Below, in pieces: positions 36,301 through 43,816 of a DNA stretch of 64,000 nucleotides. The DNA is from Sphingomonas sp. (GTDB lineage Bacteria > Pseudomonadota > Alphaproteobacteria > Sphingomonadales > Sphingomonadaceae). Below the pieces are notes generated by a model, which saw only the letters and a list, made by a program, of their open reading frames with translations, was not told the DNA's origin and made no database searches. The stretch lies in assembly GCA_003248865.1 (NCBI GenBank), contig QFPK01000004.1, positions 124,001 through 188,000 of the forward strand. Reading direction: 5' to 3'. A program made the position numbers and the translations under genes. The stretch's first letter is position 1, and each line of letters starts with the position of its first letter.

Positions 36301-36881
36301 GCATCCACTTCATCGCCGAAGAAATCGAGACGGACGCCGGACCCGAGGCCGGGCGGCACGATATCGACGAGCCCGCCGCGCACGGCGAAGTCGCCCGCGT
36401 CGGCCACGCTGTCCACGCGGGCATAGCCGGCGCGTGCCAGTGTCTGCACCAGCGCGTCGCGGCCGATGCGGGTGCCCTGTTTGATCTCCAGCGTTGCGCC
36501 CGCGATCACTTGCTTGGGCAGCAGGCGCTGGGTGGCGGCGCTGACCGTGGTGACGAGCAGTTCCGCACCCTGAGGCGCCTTCGCCAGCGCGGCGAGGCCC
36601 GCCAGCCGTTCGGCGAGATTGCGCTGGCCGGGGCTTGCACGGTCGTAGGGCAGGCAATCCCAGCCCGGCAGCCAGATCGGCGTGACATCCGGTGCGAAGA
36701 AGGGCGCGGCCTCCACCACGGCGCGGCCTGCCGCCTCGTCGGCGGCGATCAGCACGGCACGGCGTCCATTCAGCCCGGCGCTTCGCGCAAGGCCGGCCAT
36801 CAGCAGCGGCAGCAGCCCGGCGGGCGCGCCCGTCAGCTTGAGCGCCCGGGTGGCGGCCGCGATCTGATCGACAGGCAGCAT
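33303..36881 (-). CDS. mfd: Transcription-repair coupling factor
   Basis: Displaces RNA polymerase stalled at DNA damage and recruits UvrA. The 1192-residue protein has an N-terminal UvrB-like region (ending near FDAIADYHQNRTEAL) and a CarD-like polymerase-interaction domain (ELVVHQDHGIGRYIGLVPI, about 480-550). The SF2 helicase core has Walker A GDVGFGKTEVALR, Walker B VDEEQRFGVTHKERL and LTATPIPRTLQMALSGI. The C-terminal TRCF domain follows. The ATG at 36881 (MLPVDQIAAATRALK) overlaps the sdhE stop; the longer open frame upstream is a shadow of sdhE. Confidence 0.97.
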   Translation of the reverse strand: MLPVDQIAAATRALKLTGAPAGLLPLLMAGLARSAGLNGRRAVLIAADEAAGRAVVEAAPFFAPDVTPIWLPGWDCLPYDRASPGQRNLAERLAGLAALAKAPQGAELLVTTVSAATQRLLPKQVIAGATLEIKQGTRIGRDALVQTLARAGYARVDSVADAGDFAVRGGLVDIVPPGLGSGVRLDFFGDEVDAIRLIDPLTQLTTGKSHGFTLLPVSELLLDEARIRSFRAGWLERFGAAATSDPLYQAASEGRRAAGLDHFLPLFEPDMVTLWDWIGADDIVVADSGTPAAADARFDAIADYHQNRTEALKAPPKGKVKLGASVYRPLPPESLYLGRDEWDAHLARAHSSTALPSDDGLDLGGHSAIDFAPARVAAAAGGPPVYRAIAERLESVLGEGRKPILAAYSEGSRERLSGLLKEQGAKSLLPAAGWQEALGQAANGAVPMVVLGLDSGFRHADAEIWTEQDMLGDRLVRRRSARKADAFLKDLQTLEAGELVVHQDHGIGRYIGLVPITVSGAAHDTVALEYAGGDKLYVPVENLDVLSRYGSENEGVTLDKLGGTGWQQRKARMKERIREIAHELLKTAALRATREADAFELDQQGYAAFLDKFPWAETDDQLKATADVIGDLGTGRPMDRLICGDVGFGKTEVALRAAFVAASNGSQVAVVCPTTLLARQHAATFRERFAETGLKVGALSRLVPSAEAKATREGLADGSVDIVVGTHAILAKGVEFKRLGLVIVDEEQRFGVTHKERLKALRHDVHVLTLTATPIPRTLQMALSGIRELSVIATPPVDRLAVRTTVSPWDPVVVREALLREHYRGGQSFLVVPRISDLPDIEAFLREEVPEIRYVTAHGQMAAGEIEDRMTAFTDQRFDVLVSTTIVESGIDIPNANTLIIHRADMFGLAQLYQLRGRVGRAKRRAYALLTTAADGTLTPAAEKRLQVLASLDSLGAGFELASHDLDQRGAGNLLGDEQSGHIREVGFELYQSMLEDAIVAAKAEARGLRPPEDPTSPTISVDAPVMIPEEYVPDLALRMALYRRAADLSDKAGIEGFAAEMIDRFGPLPEGAANLLKIVEARNAAKKAHVQKIEVGPKGALVTFVNDQFPNPAGLVEWINRLKGQAKLRPDQKLFLARDFGGPDARLAGAVALARGLAQAALRSAEMKPEPVKPTPIQRPAIPGVFKSKRR

Positions 36882-37150
36882 CAGCGCGGGGCCAGCTTCA
36901 GATAATCCTTGGACATCAGGCGCTGCATCCATTCGCCCGCCAGTTCGTCCGGCACCGCCGCCGTGCCGAAGGCCCAGGCCAGGATGTCGACATCCTGTTC
37001 TTCCAGCAGGGCTTCGAACCAGCGTTGGCCGGCCTCGTCCATCTCGGCCAGCCAGCGGTCCGCGAAGCCGCCCACCAGCATGTCGGCTTCCTTGATTCCG
37101 CGATGGTGCGCCCGCCACAGGGTGCGCTTGCGCCAGGCTTCGGTGTCCAT
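36881..37150 (-). CDS. sdhE: FAD assembly factor SdhE
   Basis: A small (89-residue) helical protein that helps flavinylate succinate dehydrogenase. The family motif RRGIKEAD-like appears as HHRGIKEADMLVGGFADRWL, followed by the acidic FEALLEEQDVDILAWAFG. The ATG at 37150 (MDTEAWRKRTLWRA) fits the usual length. Its stop overlaps the mfd start by one base. The recG-sdhE-mfd neighbourhood recurs in alphaproteobacteria. Confidence 0.93.
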   Translation of the reverse strand: MDTEAWRKRTLWRAHHRGIKEADMLVGGFADRWLAEMDEAGQRWFEALLEEQDVDILAWAFGTAAVPDELAGEWMQRLMSKDYLKLAPR

Positions 37151-37220
37151 GCCGTCTCCAATGCGGAATTGGCGGCGCGCAGATTTGCGGGCCGCCTGAA
37201 GGGTTGCTACCCGCCTAGCC

Positions 37221-39293
37221 ATGCGCCCCGACCGGCTCAACCCCCTGTTTGCCGAGATGGCCTCGCTGCCGGGCGTGGGGCCGGCGGCCGTGCGTGCGCT
37301 GGACCGGCTGGAGATCGGCCGGGTGAAGGACCTGCTGTTCCACTTCCCCGTGGGCTGGCGGGAGACGCGGGCAGCCGACAGCCTGGCCGGCGCGCGGGAA
37401 GGGGAGCGAATCGCGGTGCCGGTGCGCATCGTGGCGCATGAACCGGCGCGGGGGCGCGGGCCGTTCCGGATCGTGGCGGACGATGCCTCTGGCACCGGGC
37501 TGCTGCTGGCCTTCTTCGGCCCGAAGTCGTCTGGGCTCGCCGCCCGCTTTCCCGTCGGGGAGGAGCTGACCGTCGCCGGGCGGCTGGAGCTGTGGAACGG
37601 CCGCTTCCAGATCATCCACCCGGAACTGCGCAAGGTGGGCGCGGCCGAGACGGAGCCGGTCTATGCGCTGACGGAGGGCATGACATCCCGCCGGATCGCC
37701 GGGCTGGTGCAATCGGCGTTGCCGAAAATCCCCGAGCTGGCGGAATGGATCGAGCCCGGGCTGCTGGCGCAGCGGCGCTGGCCGGGCTTTTCCGAGGCCA
37801 TCGCGCAGACGCATGCCGCGCCGGGCGGCGAGGCCGCGCGGGATCGTCTGGCCTATGATGAGTTGCTTGCAACCCAGCTGGCCTGGTCTCTGGTCAGGGG
37901 GCGCCGCCGCCGCCAGCGCGGGCAGCCCCTGCAGGGCAATGGGCGGCTGACGGATGCCTTGCTGCGCCAGCTGCCATGGCCGCTGACGGGCGCGCAGGCC
38001 CATGCCGTGTCGGAGATTGCCGGCGACATGTCCGCGCCGCACGCCATGTTGCGGCTGCTGCAGGGCGATGTGGGGTCAGGCAAGACGCTGGTGGCGCTGA
38101 TGGCGTTGCTGATCGCCGTGGAGTCCGGCGCGCAGGGCGCGTTCCTCGCCCCCACCGATCTGCTGGCGCGCCAGCACCATGCCACGCTGGAGCGGCTGCT
38201 GGGGGCGCTGCCCGTGCGGCTGGGCTTTCTCTCCGGCCGGGAGAAGGGCAAGGCGCGCGAAGCCGTTCTGGCCGCGCTGGCGGCCGGAGAGATCGACATA
38301 TTGGTCGGCACCCACGCCATCTTCTCGGGATCGGTGCAGTATCGCCGCCTCGGGCTGGCGGTGGTGGATGAGCAGCATCGCTTCGGGGTGGCCCAGCGGC
38401 TGATGCTGGCGGAAAAGGCCGATGTGCCGCCGCATCTGCTGGTGATGACGGCCACGCCCATCCCGCGCACGCTGGCGCTGGCGCAGTTCGGCGAGATGGA
38501 TGTCTCGAAGCTGGATGAGCGCCCGCCCGGTCGCCAGCCGGTGGAGACGAGTATCATGGCTCTGACCCGGCTCAATGAAGTGCTGGACGGGCTGGCGCGC
38601 CATATCGCCACCGGCGCCCAGGCTTATTGGGTGTGCCCTCTGCTGGACGCGGGGGCCGAGGAAGAGACGGTGTCGGACCCGGACGCCGCCGCCCCGGCCG
38701 TTGCCCGCGCCGCCGCGCTGCGCCAGCGCTTCGGCGACAAGGTGGCACTGGTGCACGGCAAGCTGCAGGGCGCCGCGCGCGACCGGGAAATGGCGCGTTT
38801 TTCGGCCGGGGAGGCTGCGATCCTCGTCGCCACCACCGTGATCGAGGTGGGGGTGGACGTGCCCAATGCGAGCCTGATGGTGATCGAAGGGGCCGAGCGC
38901 TTCGGCCTCGCCCAGCTGCACCAGTTGCGCGGTCGGGTGGGGCGCGGCAGCGCGCGCTCCATCTGCCTGCTGCTGCGCGGGGAGGATCTTTCTGAAACCG
39001 CGACCGAGCGGCTGCGCATGATGCGCAGCACCGACGACGGCTTCGCCATCGCCGAAGCCGATCTGCGCCTGCGCGGACGCGGCGACCTGCTGGGCACCCG
39101 CCAGTCCGGCGAGCAGGGCTTCACCGTCGCCACGCCGGATCAGGTTGCCCGGCTGCTGGAAACAGCACATCAGGACGCCCGGCTGCTGATCGAGCGCGAC
39201 GGCGGGCTGACCGGCCCGCGCGGCGAAGCAGCGCGAAACCTGCTCTATCTGTTCGAGAAAGACGCCGCAGTTGCGACATTGCGTGGCGGATGA
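37221..39293 (+). CDS. recG: ATP-dependent DNA helicase RecG
   Basis: Branch-migrating helicase for fork reversal and Holliday junction processing. It has 690 residues: an N-terminal wedge/OB domain (LPGVGPAAVRALDRL near the start, and VRIVAHEPARGRGPFRIVAD), then SF2 helicase motifs RLLQGDVGSGKTLVAL (Walker A), VVDEQHRFGVAQRL (Walker B) and MTATPIPRTLALA. The C-terminal TRG region is RGRGDLLGTRQSGEQGF. It is divergent from sdhE. Confidence 0.96.
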   Translation: MRPDRLNPLFAEMASLPGVGPAAVRALDRLEIGRVKDLLFHFPVGWRETRAADSLAGAREGERIAVPVRIVAHEPARGRGPFRIVADDASGTGLLLAFFGPKSSGLAARFPVGEELTVAGRLELWNGRFQIIHPELRKVGAAETEPVYALTEGMTSRRIAGLVQSALPKIPELAEWIEPGLLAQRRWPGFSEAIAQTHAAPGGEAARDRLAYDELLATQLAWSLVRGRRRRQRGQPLQGNGRLTDALLRQLPWPLTGAQAHAVSEIAGDMSAPHAMLRLLQGDVGSGKTLVALMALLIAVESGAQGAFLAPTDLLARQHHATLERLLGALPVRLGFLSGREKGKAREAVLAALAAGEIDILVGTHAIFSGSVQYRRLGLAVVDEQHRFGVAQRLMLAEKADVPPHLLVMTATPIPRTLALAQFGEMDVSKLDERPPGRQPVETSIMALTRLNEVLDGLARHIATGAQAYWVCPLLDAGAEEETVSDPDAAAPAVARAAALRQRFGDKVALVHGKLQGAARDREMARFSAGEAAILVATTVIEVGVDVPNASLMVIEGAERFGLAQLHQLRGRVGRGSARSICLLLRGEDLSETATERLRMMRSTDDGFAIAEADLRLRGRGDLLGTRQSGEQGFTVATPDQVARLLETAHQDARLLIERDGGLTGPRGEAARNLLYLFEKDAAVATLRGG

Positions 39294-39341
39294 ACGACAC
39301 ATGTCCTTGGAAATGTCACACTCTTGCGTTAACCGAACCGC

Positions 39342-39851
39342 ATGTCTGACAGGAAATTCCGGACGGCCGTTGTTCTGGCCGGTCTGCTTGCCCTCCTCCC
39401 CATCATCCCGGCCAGCGCCGCGATGGCGCCGTCTCAACCTGCGGTTCCGGCGTTGGAAACGTTGCCCACCGATGTGTTGCTCAGCCGGGGCGTCGCCTCG
39501 CTGAACGCCCGCGACTATGCCCGCGCGCGCAGCCATTTCCGCGTCCTCGCCCAGCGCGACAACCCGGCCGCCGAAACCCTGCTGGGCACCATGACCGCCA
39601 AGGGGCAGGGCGCCGCAAAAGACGATGCCATCGCCGCCGCCTGGTTCCTGCGCGCCGCCCGCCGGGGCTATGCCCCCGCCCAGCTGGCACTGGCAGACGC
39701 CTTCGCCCGCGGTCGCGGCGTGCCGCAAGACACCAGCCGCGCCCGCACGTTGGCCAAGGCCGCCGCCTCGCAAGGCGTGCCCGGCGCCGCCCAGCTCGCC
39801 AGCCGGCTGGGGCCGGAGCGCTACGCCATGCTGACGGGCGGGCGACCCTGA
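39342..39851 (+). CDS. Exported Sel1/TPR-like repeat protein
   Basis: A 169-residue protein with a signal peptide (residues 1 to about 27, ending PASAA) followed by Sel1-like helical repeats. Recognisable units are AETLLGTMTAKGQGAAKDDA, AAWFLRAARRGYAPAQLALA and ADAFARGRGVPQDTSRART. Such repeats mediate protein-protein contacts, here probably in the periplasm. The partner is unknown. It is followed 9 bp later by the first multi-hairpin element. Confidence 0.8.
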   Translation: MSDRKFRTAVVLAGLLALLPIIPASAAMAPSQPAVPALETLPTDVLLSRGVASLNARDYARARSHFRVLAQRDNPAAETLLGTMTAKGQGAAKDDAIAAAWFLRAARRGYAPAQLALADAFARGRGVPQDTSRARTLAKAAASQGVPGAAQLASRLGPERYAMLTGGRP

Positions 39852-39860
39852 GGCGGTGAG

Positions 39861-40046
39861 GCAGGGGGCTTTGCCCCCTGCACCCCCAGCAGGAGGGTGA
39901 CCCTCCTGCACCTCCATAAGTTTTGGGAAGAGGCCCCCGTCGAGCGACGGTTGGGCCCGAACCTCATGCCTCGGGGGCCTCTTCCCAAAACTTCGTGGGT
40001 CAAGGGGTTTCAAACCCCTTGCGGGGTGCAGGGGCAGAGCCCCTGC
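39861..40046. repeat. Multi-hairpin intergenic element, copy A
   Basis: A 186-bp element between the convergent Sel1 and tyrS genes. It folds as five hairpins: 39861-39881 (9-bp stem), 39889-39909 (9 bp), a large central hairpin with a perfect 22-bp stem (39918-39939 with 39972-39993) enclosing the small GTCGAGCGAC hairpin, 40001-40021 (10 bp) and 40028-40046 (8 bp). Copy B at 46358-46543 shares all five units. No ORF lies inside it. It probably terminates transcription from both sides, but its length and modular build suggest a mobile or REP-like origin. Confidence 0.85.
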
Positions 40047-40062
40047 CTCCACCCTCTCCGGT

Positions 40063-41277
40063 TCACCCCGCCGTCAGCAGCGCGTGGCGTTTCTTGCCCA
40101 GGCTCAGCTTGGCGGGGGCGGTGACGGGCTGGTTCGGGTCGGTCGCGGGTTCGCCGTCGATGCGGACTGCGTTTTCGCCGATCTTGCGCCGGGCTTCGCC
40201 CTTGGAGGTGGCCAGGCCAGTGAGGACGAGGGCATCGACGAGCGGGGTGGGGGCGTGGATCGCGAAGCTGGGCAGGGCCTCGCCGGCGCCGCCTTCGGCG
40301 AAGGTGGCGCGAGCCGTGGCTTCGGCGGCTGCGGCTGCTTCGGCGCCCCGGCACAGGGTGGTGGCGGCGTTGGCGAGTGCGATCTTGGCGTCGTTGATCT
40401 CGGCGCCTTGCAGCGCTTCGAGGCGGGCGATCTCGTCGTCGGGCATGTCGGTGAACAGGCGCAGGAACTTGCCCACATCGCGATCGTCGACGTTGCGCCA
40501 ATATTGCCAGTAATCCCAGTCGGGCAGCTGTTCGCGGTTCAGCCAGACCGCGCCGCCCGCCGTCTTACCCATCTTGGAGCCGTCGGCGTTGGTGATGAGT
40601 GGGGTGGTGAGGCCGTAGAGTTCGGCGCCGGAAACGCGGCGGCCCAGATCGACCCCTTGTGTGATATTCCCCCACTGGTCGGAACCGCCCATCTGCATCA
40701 CGCAGGCGTAGCGGCGGTTCAGCTCAACGAAGTCGTAGCTTTGCAGCACCATGTAGTTGAATTCCAGGAAGGACAGCGGCTGCTCGCGTTCGAGGCGCAG
40801 GCGCACGCTATCCATCGTCAGCATGCGGTTCACGCTGAAATGGCGGCCGTAATCGCGCAGGAAGTCGATGTAGTTCAGCTGTTCCAGCCATTCGGCATTG
40901 TCGGCCATGATGGCGTCGCTGGGGCCGTCCCCGAAGGTCAGGAAGCGTTCGAACACGCGTTTGATGCTGGCCTTGTTGGCGTCGATGGCGGCCTGGTCCA
41001 GCAGCTGGCGCTGGGTGTCTTTCCCGGAGGGGTCGCCCACCTTGGTGGTGCCGCCGCCCATCAGCGCGATGGGCTTGCCGCCGTGCTGCTGCAGGCGGCG
41101 CAGCATCATGATCGACATCAGGTGGCCGATGTGCAGCGACGGACCGGTCAGGTCGAAGCCGACATAGGCGGTGAGCCCCGGCTTCTGCGCGCGCGTGTCG
41201 ATGGCTGCCGCGTCGGTCAGCTGGTGGATGTAGCCCCGGCGCTCCAGGGTTTGCAGATATTCGCTCTTGTAGCTCAT
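40063..41277 (-). CDS. tyrS: Tyrosyl-tRNA synthetase
   Basis: Charges tRNA(Tyr). Class I enzyme of 404 residues with the HIGH motif in SLHIGHLMSIMML, the tyrosine-binding region QMGGSDQWGNI and the KMSKS-equivalent GSKMGKTAGG. A C-terminal S4 RNA-binding domain (TGLATSKGEARRKIGENAVR) completes it. The ATG at 41277 begins MSYKSEYLQTLERRGY. It is divergent from anmK with a 25-bp gap and is followed by repeat element copy A. Confidence 0.97.
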   Translation of the reverse strand: MSYKSEYLQTLERRGYIHQLTDAAAIDTRAQKPGLTAYVGFDLTGPSLHIGHLMSIMMLRRLQQHGGKPIALMGGGTTKVGDPSGKDTQRQLLDQAAIDANKASIKRVFERFLTFGDGPSDAIMADNAEWLEQLNYIDFLRDYGRHFSVNRMLTMDSVRLRLEREQPLSFLEFNYMVLQSYDFVELNRRYACVMQMGGSDQWGNITQGVDLGRRVSGAELYGLTTPLITNADGSKMGKTAGGAVWLNREQLPDWDYWQYWRNVDDRDVGKFLRLFTDMPDDEIARLEALQGAEINDAKIALANAATTLCRGAEAAAAAEATARATFAEGGAGEALPSFAIHAPTPLVDALVLTGLATSKGEARRKIGENAVRIDGEPATDPNQPVTAPAKLSLGKKRHALLTAG

Positions 41278-41302
41278 GGCGCCGTCGCTCTAGGCCGGAA
41301 TC

Positions 41303-42397
41303 ATGGCATCTGAAAAGCATCTCGTGATTGGCCTGATGTCCGGCACCTCGGTGGACGCGGTGGATGCGGCGCTGATCGAGACCGATGGCGAAGGCCATGT
41401 GCGCGGAATCTCGGCCAGTGATCGGCCCTATTCCGACGCGGAGAGGGCGCTGATCCGGCGGGCGGCGGCGCGTGCTCTGGAGCTTCCCGGGCCGATGGAT
41501 GATCCGCTGATCGCGCAAGCCGAGCAGGTGCTGACGGAAGCGCATGCGCAGGCGATTGCGGCGCTGCCGGGCCAGAGGCAAGCCACGCTGATCGGTTTTC
41601 ATGGGCAGACGGTGGCGCACCGGCCGCCCAGTTCGGGTTGGGCAGCGCCCTTCACATGGCAGATCGGGAACGCAGCCCTGCTGGCGCGGCTGAGCGGGCG
41701 GCCGGTGGTGCATGATTTCCGCAGCGCCGACGTGGCGGCGGGCGGGGAGGGGGCGCCGCTGGCGCCGGGCTATCACCGGGCGCTGGCCTCCAATGTGGCG
41801 CGGCCGGTGGGGATCTTGAACCTCGGCGGGGTGGGGAACCTGACATGGTTCGATGAGGCCGGCGGCTGGGGGGCGTTCGACACCGGTCCGGCGAATGGCC
41901 TGATCGACGATTGGGTGCAGCGGGTGAGCGGCGCGCGCTATGACGCAGGCGGGGCGCTGGCGGCGGCGGGCCGGGTGCATGAGGATGTGCTGGCCAAGCT
42001 GGCCGGCGGCGGTGTCGCGGGCGGCCCGCGATCGTTCGACCGGGCTGATTTCTCGATTGACGCGGTCGCCTCGCTTTCGCCCGAGGACGGTGCCGCCACG
42101 CTGACGGCCTTTACGGCCGAGACGGTGGCACAGGCGTTGCGGCCGCTACCGGTACAGTTGAGGCGCCTTCTGGCGACGGGCGGCGGGCGACACAATCCCA
42201 CGTTGATGCGCATGATCGCAGGCCGAACCGGCGTTCCGGCAGAGGCGGTGGAAGCGGAGGGCTGGCACGGCGATGCGCTGGAGGCGCAGGCATTCGCCTG
42301 GCTGGCGGTGCGGCATCTGAAGGGCTTGCCGCTGAGCTGGCCGGAAACCACTGGCGTTCCGGCACCGACGATGGGCGGGCGGCTGGTGCTGCCATGA
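41303..42397 (+). CDS. anmK: Anhydro-N-acetylmuramic acid kinase
   Basis: Converts 1,6-anhydro-MurNAc from peptidoglycan turnover to MurNAc-6-phosphate while opening the anhydro ring. The 364-residue protein starts MASEKHLVIGLMSGTSVDAV with the ASKHA phosphate loop. It carries GFHGQTVAHRPP, the conserved DFRSADVAAGGEGAPLAPGY with catalytic Asp, NLGGVGNLTWF and FDTGPANGLIDDW. It is complete and divergent from tyrS. Confidence 0.96.
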   Translation: MASEKHLVIGLMSGTSVDAVDAALIETDGEGHVRGISASDRPYSDAERALIRRAAARALELPGPMDDPLIAQAEQVLTEAHAQAIAALPGQRQATLIGFHGQTVAHRPPSSGWAAPFTWQIGNAALLARLSGRPVVHDFRSADVAAGGEGAPLAPGYHRALASNVARPVGILNLGGVGNLTWFDEAGGWGAFDTGPANGLIDDWVQRVSGARYDAGGALAAAGRVHEDVLAKLAGGGVAGGPRSFDRADFSIDAVASLSPEDGAATLTAFTAETVAQALRPLPVQLRRLLATGGGRHNPTLMRMIAGRTGVPAEAVEAEGWHGDALEAQAFAWLAVRHLKGLPLSWPETTGVPAPTMGGRLVLP

Positions 42398-42443
42398 TGC
42401 CGACCTGCCGTTCGGGGCGCGCTTTGGTAGGTTGATGTGGTTG

Positions 42444-42467
42444 ATCCGGGGGCTTGTGCCCCCGGAT
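42444..42467. terminator. Terminator hairpin between anmK and the urcA-family gene
   Basis: A perfect 10-bp stem (ATCCGGGGGC / GCCCCCGGAT) around TTGT lies between the convergent anmK and UrcA-family stop codons. It is well placed to end both transcripts, although it lacks a long U-run. Confidence 0.65.
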
Positions 42468-42476
42468 TCAGGTTGC

Positions 42477-42803
42477 TCAGTTGCTGGCGAAGGCGGCCTT
42501 GCGGGCGCGGCTGCTCTGGATCGCGCTGGCGATCTGGGCATCGAACTGGGCGGCGGTTTCGCTTTCGCAGCGCTCGCGCTCGGCGCGGATGGCGCTGGAT
42601 TCCAGCGCCGGGTTGGTGGCGCAGATGGACTTGGCGGCGCGGACCAGGCGGCGCTGCAGTTGCGCGCGGCCGTCGGCGCTTTCCAGATTGAGATCGGAAT
42701 AGCTTACGCTGCGCACCCCGGGGGCGTCGCCCAGATCCGCCGCTGCGGCAGGCACTGCCAGCGCGGCGGCTGCGACAAGGATCAGGCTGGTCTTTGCGAA
42801 CAT
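42477..42803 (-). CDS. UrcA family protein
   Basis: A 108-residue exported protein. Signal peptide MFAKTSLILVAAAALAVPAA is followed by the UrcA pattern: VSYSDLNLESADGRAQLQRR, two Cys (CATNPALESSAIRAERERC) likely to form a disulfide, and an Ala/Arg-rich end. The family is widespread in sphingomonads and Caulobacter and has no established function. No partner genes are nearby. Confidence 0.85.
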   Translation of the reverse strand: MFAKTSLILVAAAALAVPAAAADLGDAPGVRSVSYSDLNLESADGRAQLQRRLVRAAKSICATNPALESSAIRAERERCESETAAQFDAQIASAIQSSRARKAAFASN

Positions 42804-43083
42804 GGTTGGATGTCTCCCTCTAGTGTCTGACGGAAGGGGTGGTGCCGGGCCCGCTGCAGCGTTTCCGCGATGCTGGGCCGGCGCTTCCGAACAGGAGGGA
42901 GGCTATGCCGATGTCAGAAATGTGTCAACGCACTGTCATAAAACTTTAACTAAAACCATTATAATCAATTCCCCGATTCGACATTCAGCATTCGAATCAG
43001 AGCTAACCTGCTGATCATAAAGAAAAAAGGCCCCGGCTTTCGCCGGAGCCCTTCATGCTCCTTCTGCCCGAAGGGGCGAAATA
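42804..43083. other. Gap upstream of the urcA-family gene
   Basis: These 280 bp lie between the UrcA-family start and the end of the alpha/beta hydrolase gene, both minus strand. The right end has the hydrolase terminator (43023-43050). An AT-rich stretch at 42930-43010, unusual for this window, probably carries the UrcA-family promoter. No ORF is convincing. Confidence 0.45.
43023..43050 (-). terminator. Rho-independent terminator of the alpha/beta hydrolase gene
   Basis: On the minus strand GGCTCCGGC, a GAAA tetraloop and GCCGGGGCC form a 9-bp stem with one G-U pair, followed directly by six U residues. It starts 34 bp after the hydrolase stop codon and is the clearest intrinsic terminator in the window. 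Confidence 0.9.
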
Positions 43084-43731
43084 TTACCGCCCTGAGAGCA
43101 GCCTGCGGTCCAGATAGGATTCCACCGTGCCCATCATCTCGTCCATCTCGGCGGCGAAATGATGGTTGGCGCCTTCGATCTTTTCATAATCGATGGTGAT
43201 GTGCTTCTGCGTCTTCAGCTTGTCGACCAGCTTCTGCACGGCAGGTTCCGTCACCACTTCGTCGCCGGTGCCCGCCACGATCACGCCGGACGAGGGGCAG
43301 GGGGCGAGGAAGCCGAAATCATAGAGGTTGGCGGGCGGCGCGATGGAGATGAAGCCTTTCACTTCCGGGCGCCGCATTAGCAGCTGCATGCCGATCCAGG
43401 CGCCGAAGCTGTAGCCCGCCACCCATGTGCCCGAGCTTTCGGGGTTGATCGCCTGCAGCCAATCCAGCGCGGAGGCCGCATCGGACAGTTCGCCCACGCC
43501 ATTGTCGAACACGCCTTCGGACCGGCCGACGCCCCGGAAGTTGAAGCGCAGCGTCGCGAAGCCGCGCTTCACGAACATCTGGTACAGGGCGAGCGTGATC
43601 GGGTTGTTCATGGTGCCGCCGGCCTGCGGGTGCGGGTGCAGCACGATGGCGACGGGCGGGCGGGGCTTTCCTGCAGGCTGGTAACGCCCCTGCAGGCGGC
43701 CTTCCGGCCCAGGAAAAATCACTTCCGGCAC
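43084..43731 (-). CDS. Alpha/beta hydrolase family protein
   Basis: A cytosolic alpha/beta hydrolase of about 215 residues in the YqfA/dienelactone hydrolase-like group. The strand-turn HPHPQAGGTMNNP, FRGVGRSEGVFDNGVGEL, nucleophile region VAGYSFGAWIGMQLL (Ser in GYSFG), an Asp in AGTGDEVV and the late His in EGANHHFAAEMDEM complete a plausible triad. The GTG at 43731 is preferred because AAGGA precedes it. A GTG at 43776 would add 15 residues. Substrate unknown. It is divergent from the first cysteine desulfurase gene. Confidence 0.85.
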   Translation of the reverse strand: MPEVIFPGPEGRLQGRYQPAGKPRPPVAIVLHPHPQAGGTMNNPITLALYQMFVKRGFATLRFNFRGVGRSEGVFDNGVGELSDAASALDWLQAINPESSGTWVAGYSFGAWIGMQLLMRRPEVKGFISIAPPANLYDFGFLAPCPSSGVIVAGTGDEVVTEPAVQKLVDKLKTQKHITIDYEKIEGANHHFAAEMDEMMGTVESYLDRRLLSGR

Positions 43732-43816
43732 ATCGGATCCTTGAAGTTGTGGGCGCCGGGCATGGCATCCGCGCACACGTGGCTATAAGGAAGCGGGCAA
43801 GGAAAATGCAAGCTTC

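Noticed and set aside
36882..37118. N-terminal extension of the mfd frame
   Set aside because: It overlaps sdhE in another frame on the same strand. Mfd homology begins at MLPVDQ, and the sdhE translation is the recognisable one.
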